Below, piece after piece: positions 60,738 through 64,000 of a stretch of 64,000 nucleotides of DNA. The stretch comes from Candidatus Methanimicrococcus odontotermitis. Its GTDB lineage: Archaea > Halobacteriota > Methanosarcinia > Methanosarcinales > Methanosarcinaceae. Numbering within the stretch: the first letter of the stretch is position 1; every line of letters begins with the position of its first letter. The stretch covers positions 1 through 64,000 of the forward strand of contig JAITUZ010000001.1 in the NCBI GenBank assembly GCA_031286065.1, given 5' to 3'. A model generated the notes under the pieces. That model had not been told where the DNA came from, did no database searches, and worked only from the letters and a program-made list of their open reading frames with translations. Made by a program: the position numbers and the translations under genes.

Positions 60738-60875
60738 TTGTCTTATTACTGTTCCCATTGTAAAAGAGAAATCGACATCGACTATGAGAATGCAGGTGTC
60801 CACTGCCTCTATTGCGGCCACAGAATTCTTGTTAAAAAGCGTCCGGCGACCATTAAAAGAATTAAGGCCGAGTAA
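60738..60875 (+). CDS. rpoP: DNA-directed RNA polymerase subunit P
   Basis: 45 residues starting at TTG 60738, supported by AAAAAGGTGA about 8 bases upstream. The peptide LSYYCSHCKREIDIDYE holds one zinc knuckle (CSHC), the second is VHCLYCGHRIL, and it ends KRPATIKRIKAE. RpoP (the Rpb12 homologue) is always this small. It lies 2 bases before the Brix gene. Confidence 0.93.
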   Translation: MSYYCSHCKREIDIDYENAGVHCLYCGHRILVKKRPATIKRIKAE

Positions 60876-60877
60876 CA

Positions 60878-61471
60878 ATGATGCTTCTGACATCTTCCCG
60901 CAAACCCTCTTCCAAAACAAAAATCTTATGCAAAAAGCTGGCACTTTTTTGTGACGCGGCTTATATGACGCGCGGCAAAATGCCGCTGTCTGAAGTTTTA
61001 GAACAGGGGAGCGGAGCTGTCTTATGTATTGTCGGGGAATTTCACGGAAATCCCGGCAGTTTATCATTTTACGATCCGAAAGGGCGCTTGTTTTTATCTC
61101 TTCGCTTTTCGGAAACATCTTTTGATCCTGTGCCGCAAGCTGAACTTCGCTACGGTGATCGCTTTTTTTACGGTTCCGAGTCTTCTTCCCTTTTTAAGCT
61201 GATGACGTCTTTTATGACCGAAGGCAAAGGACAGCTCCTGCCGCCCGAATCTGTAAACGAATTGTTCAAACACAATAAGAAAGACCCGCCAAATGATGCC
61301 GGAGCTGTCCGCGCCGTTTCATGGCAGACATCCGGAAGCCAAAAACAGAAGTCTGACGACGCTTATGTCCGCCGCCTGTATATTTTGGACGATCGGTTGG
61401 ATTTTTATTCCAATGACCGATTATTTTTGAGATTATATATCAAAGGACTGAAATCTGATTTCAATTCCTAA
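60878..61471 (+). CDS. Brix domain ribosome biogenesis protein (Imp4-like)
   Basis: 197 residues. It begins MLLTSSRKPSSKTKILCKKLA, the archaeal Brix start, then YMTRGKMPLSEVLEQGSGAVL (in parts, about 29-49) and FSNDRLFLRLYIKG-like end (about 178-190). The family binds rRNA during ribosome assembly. It starts 2 bases after rpoP. ATG 60878 and 60881 are adjacent; either may serve. Confidence 0.88.
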   Translation: MMLLTSSRKPSSKTKILCKKLALFCDAAYMTRGKMPLSEVLEQGSGAVLCIVGEFHGNPGSLSFYDPKGRLFLSLRFSETSFDPVPQAELRYGDRFFYGSESSSLFKLMTSFMTEGKGQLLPPESVNELFKHNKKDPPNDAGAVRAVSWQTSGSQKQKSDDAYVRRLYILDDRLDFYSNDRLFLRLYIKGLKSDFNS

Positions 61472-61528
61472 AAAAATGATTTTTCCATTCCTTAAAAGTA
61501 ATTTTTCAATTCCTAATAAAGTGGTTTT

Positions 61529-61774
61529 ATGAAAGCTCAAGCCCGTTTTTCGATCATGTCAGAAACGCCGGAGCTGCTTTTTGATATTTATCAAAGCCTC
61601 CTCCCGGAGACGCGCGAATCCATTTCAGACCGCTCCGTGATTTCACTCTCTTTAGAAAAAGAGGGGCTTGTTCTTGAAATTCAAAGCAATGACATCATTT
61701 CATTGCGCTCCGCGCTGAACACGTGGCTTCGTTTGATTCAAACGGCGCATGATGTCGCTTCCGCTTCATATTAA
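61529..61774 (+). CDS. KEOPS complex subunit Pcc1
   Basis: 81 residues: KAQARFSIMSETPELLFDIY (2-21) and SNDIISLRSALNTWLRLIQT (about 53-72) match Pcc1, the dimerisation subunit of the KEOPS complex that makes t6A in tRNA. Prefoldin beta usually follows in this superoperon; here a secreted unknown follows. Confidence 0.85.
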   Translation: MKAQARFSIMSETPELLFDIYQSLLPETRESISDRSVISLSLEKEGLVLEIQSNDIISLRSALNTWLRLIQTAHDVASASY

Positions 61775-61924
61775 AAGCGAATACCGCGCCTTGTTCCTTA
61801 TTGCCGCGGTGTCCGTTTTTTTGAATTCGAATGAGGCTTACGGAAAATCGTCATTCATAACAGACAAGAATTTTAATAAAATAACCGCCTCTTATTTTTA
61901 TAATTCATTTGTGAAGGCGTTATA

Positions 61925-62542
61925 TTGCGTTTAAAACTCATTCTTTTTATTTGCATTATATTTTTAGGAACGCTTGGGTGCGCTCATGGTTCTTTTGATA
62001 TGCGGGAGCCGGCGGATTTGCCGCTTTCAGAAGAGGAAATCAAGCAATTGATTAACGATACGGCCGTTCCGACAGATTCTGTTCTCTTTGAAAGTTCGCA
62101 AAAAGAGGATAATTTTATTGCAATATATGGAAAAGTTCCCGATAAAGAGGGAATTGAAAGCTATGATTGGTGGTTAAAGCTTCAGAATATCTGTTACCGT
62201 TTAAAGGCGGATCCGGCTTTTGAGGCGTATTTTGAAAATAATACGATTACAGGATACAGTGCTTCCGCAAAAGGATATATCCTTATTTTTATCAATCCTG
62301 AAATAAAGTCTCAGAAATCAGCCGATAATATTTCAGCCGGCGACATACAAGAGATACAGCAAATAATCCAAAACCATGCCGAGTCGGAAGGAATTGACGA
62401 TGTTCCGGTTCTGTATTCTTACTCCAAAAACGAAGCGGAAGGTCTTGATCTTTACATTGACCCGCCTTCAGAAAACAGCCGGCGGTTTGGAGAGTGTTTT
62501 AAACGTTTCCTCTCAAGGATTTTATCCGTTTTGAGCGATTAA
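61925..62542 (+). CDS. Secreted unknown protein or lipoprotein
   Basis: 205 residues starting at TTG 61925 with AAGGCG upstream. The N-terminus LRLKLILFICIIFLGTLGCA is a signal peptide with a lipobox-like TLGC, so it may be a lipoprotein. The rest is polar with no known motif; DWWLKLQNICYRLKADPAF is a helical segment (about 80-98). It stands where prefoldin beta is expected, after pcc1. The function is unknown. Confidence 0.6.
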   Translation: MRLKLILFICIIFLGTLGCAHGSFDMREPADLPLSEEEIKQLINDTAVPTDSVLFESSQKEDNFIAIYGKVPDKEGIESYDWWLKLQNICYRLKADPAFEAYFENNTITGYSASAKGYILIFINPEIKSQKSADNISAGDIQEIQQIIQNHAESEGIDDVPVLYSYSKNEAEGLDLYIDPPSENSRRFGECFKRFLSRILSVLSD

Positions 62543-62634
62543 TCTGCTGCCTTTCATTTTTAAGAGATTTCTATTCGCGGCGCATTTTTAAAAAAGGACC
62601 GCGTTTTTATAAAGGCGCCGCGTTTTTTTAAAAA

Positions 62635-63078
62635 TTAATCCGTTGGCGGATGTTTCTTTTTCCGCTCAACGATTTCTGCGGCGATTGCGCGGCTGCTGTG
62701 AAAATCACCGCCGAACGGCGGCAGCCGAATCACTTCGGGGAAAAAGCCGCGCTTGTTTAAAGCTTCTTCCAATTCCTTTTCTTGAAATTTCTGGTCAAAG
62801 CCGAGGGCGATGATGTCGGGCCGAATTTCCGCAATCGGCTCAAAATAATCCGTTAAACTTCCGAGAAGCGCGAAGTCGACAGGCTTCAGCGCGGCAACCA
62901 TTTCCAAACGCTGTTTTTCCGGAATAATCGGTGTCGGTTTATGATTGACATTCACGTCGCGGCTGATGATAACATACAGTTCGCCGCCGAGTATTTTCGC
63001 CTGTTCTAAAAAATACAGATGTCCCGGATGCAAAAGATCAAAAGTTCCTGTTGCCAAAACGCGTGTCAGAGCCGTCAC
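62635..63078 (-). CDS. ribL: RibL, archaeal FAD synthase (cytidylyltransferase family)
   Basis: 147 residues. The nucleotidyltransferase HxGH motif is in ATGTFDLLHPGHLYFLEQA (9-27), RDVNVNHKP (about 40-48) and GFDQKF (93-98) follow. This length and motif set fit archaeal RibL, which makes FAD from FMN. It converges on the secreted gene and lies 9 bases after the histidine-kinase-like gene on the same strand. Confidence 0.9.
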   Translation of the reverse strand: MTALTRVLATGTFDLLHPGHLYFLEQAKILGGELYVIISRDVNVNHKPTPIIPEKQRLEMVAALKPVDFALLGSLTDYFEPIAEIRPDIIALGFDQKFQEKELEEALNKRGFFPEVIRLPPFGGDFHSSRAIAAEIVERKKKHPPTD

Positions 63079-63087
63079 CTTGAAAGA

Positions 63088-63852
63088 TTAATATTTGGTA
63101 TGAGAGTCGATATCATCCGAAGGTTCCAATGGGAGAAAAAGAGGATTGTCGGCGGTCAAAAACGTTGCTGTCAGAATGACTTTATCCTCTGCCGATCCCG
63201 TCAGTTTCAAAGTGCCTAAGTAACGGTAATGAATCATTTTAGCGATGTAGAACGCCATACCTGTTATGTCGCTGATGGCAGAGTCTGCTTCATCGTTCAA
63301 AATGGCTTCAAGCATGTTTAAAGGGTATGAAAAGTTTGAAAGTTCTATTTTCAAATTGCATTTATTAAATCTGTCTTCTTGAAATTCGGAGATTGTAAGC
63401 AAGACTTTATGTATGCTGCCATTTTCCGGAGCTGTTTGAAACATTAAATCAAACAGATTCAAAAAAGCGTAATCGGCAAATACACTAATATCATCGCCGT
63501 TGATTTTGATTTCGATATTCGGATATTTTGAAATCGTTTGGCTGACAAGAGAATAAATCGAATAAAATCCGACATGTCCGCCGTTGTAAATAAAAGGTTC
63601 AAGCGTTCCGATGGCCTCGATATATTCCAAACTGCTCAAAGAAAATTTTTTAACCATTGAAAGGTATTTTTCTTCTTTATCTGTCTGATAAAGATCAAGA
63701 GCTGTAAAAGTTCCGCTTTGATAATTTTTTAAATCGTGTTTGACTAAATCATAGAAATAACGGCCAAGTTCAAGATATCTTTGGATATACATATCCATAA
63801 TTGTCGCTTTCAGGCACGGGGGCATTACATCAGAATTTATATCATCTTTCAC
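63088..63852 (-). CDS. Degenerate histidine-kinase-like protein
   Basis: 254 residues. A dimerisation helix carries VKHDLKN with His39 as in the H box of sensor kinases, then about 80 residues of helices, then a domain with SVFADYAFLNLFDLMFQTA (about 127-145) in the place of the N box of HATPase; the essential Asn of NLIxNA is not present, and no clear G boxes follow. It resembles archaeal sensor-kinase relatives without ATP binding. It may act as a phosphotransfer or protein-protein partner. Same strand as ribL. Confidence 0.65.
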   Translation of the reverse strand: MKDDINSDVMPPCLKATIMDMYIQRYLELGRYFYDLVKHDLKNYQSGTFTALDLYQTDKEEKYLSMVKKFSLSSLEYIEAIGTLEPFIYNGGHVGFYSIYSLVSQTISKYPNIEIKINGDDISVFADYAFLNLFDLMFQTAPENGSIHKVLLTISEFQEDRFNKCNLKIELSNFSYPLNMLEAILNDEADSAISDITGMAFYIAKMIHYRYLGTLKLTGSAEDKVILTATFLTADNPLFLPLEPSDDIDSHTKY

Positions 63853-63946
63853 AAATAATCACAACACAGACAATAGACATTATGGATATAATATACATTT
63901 TATTTAATTTGAGCGGTCAACTCCCCACATCATTTTATTTTCACAC

Positions 63947-63983
63947 AACTTTCCCATAACTTTCCCACAACTTTCCCATAACT
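63947..63983. repeat. 11-bp tandem repeat near the window's right edge
   Basis: AACTTTCCCAT/AACTTTCCCAC recur three times plus AACT (63947-63957, 63958-63968, 63969-63979, 63980-63983). They lie in the promoter region upstream of the kinase-like gene, about 100 bases before its start, and may be binding sites. Confidence 0.75.
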
Positions 63984-64000
63984 GTTTAAAATAAATCCGT

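Noticed and set aside
61749-61934. 61-codon frame between pcc1 and the secreted gene
   Set aside because: It overlaps both neighbours and has no better features than chance.
63947-63983. Replication origin (iteron-like 11-bp repeats)
   Set aside because: Only three copies in a promoter-length gap and no Orc1/Cdc6 gene nearby; a regulatory role is more likely.

Overview
The window looks like a chromosomal segment of a methanogenic archaeon of the Methanosarcinales type. The evidence is the archaeal information-processing set (RfcL, proteasome alpha subunit, PAN, SBDS, exosome Rrp4/Rrp41/Rrp42, L15e, L37Ae, RpoP, RNase P proteins, Pcc1, archaeal ThrRS with its own editing domain), a methanogen-type thymidylate synthase, type II GAPDH and a large anaerobic cobalamin pathway. 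The AT-rich background and small genes fit a reduced host-associated lineage such as Methanimicrococcus. That genus guess is inference, not seen directly.

Layout. 1-1.3 kb (minus): cobalt ECF transporter genes cbiM, cbiN and the start of cbiQ. 1.7-8.6 kb (plus): anaerobic cobalamin operon cbiT-L-F-G(N)-G(C)-H-C-D, two small membrane-protein genes, then cbiE. 9.1-13.5 kb: accessory/defence island with a frameshifted DUF1624 membrane protein, a frameshifted Mrr, a DUF1016 nuclease, an internally deleted HsdM remnant, an HNH protein and a CARF-like/winged-helix regulator. 13.5-15.1 kb: thiE and thiM. 15.4-20.2 kb: an unknown protein, a DUF89 phosphatase, gap and rfcL. 20.3-24.5 kb (minus): rpl15e, a COG1325 RNA-binding gene, rpp30, pop5, psmA, sbds. 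24.7-28.3 kb: a membrane protein and a large secreted phospholipase C-like protein with three 471-bp repeats. 28.7-30.4 kb: a ubiquitin-like protein, small unknowns and a 3-methyladenine glycosylase. 30.4-35.4 kb: hcp with divergent hxlR, then feoA-feoB and a Cys-rich membrane protein. 36-41 kb: an AIR-synthase relative, pan, a DUF131 protein, a PAPS-reductase family protein. 41-45 kb: unknown small membrane proteins and thrS. 45-47.6 kb: an AT-rich stretch with a secreted transglutaminase-like protein. 47.6 kb: tRNA-Glu(CTC). 47.8-51.2 kb: type IV pilus/secretion ATPase and two TadC-like proteins. 51.3-56.6 kb: tsr3, a frameshifted membrane protein, thyA, cobA, hemD and a stand-alone Lrp ligand-binding domain. 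57-61.8 kb (plus): rrp4-rrp41-rrp42-rpl37ae-rpoP-brix-pcc1. 61.9-63.9 kb: a secreted unknown, ribL and a degenerate histidine-kinase-like protein.

How the genes fit together. cobA and hemD (54-56 kb) act at uroporphyrinogen III and precorrin-2; the cbi operon carries the precorrin forward, and CbiMNQ supplies the cobalt. The two ribosome/exosome/proteasome clusters together make up the archaeal exosome superoperon, here broken exactly between sbds and rrp4 and lying on opposite strands about 36 kb apart.

The most notable observations are that broken superoperon; three genes that each need a single -1 shift to restore a family-length or uninterrupted product, one of them at a canonical slippery heptamer; the decayed restriction island beside a CARF-like regulator; two sets of 14-bp tandem repeats at the feo locus; and the oppositely charged tails of Rrp4 and Rrp41. 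I found no clearly new complete system. All function calls rest on reading motifs and family resemblance by eye; no search was run.
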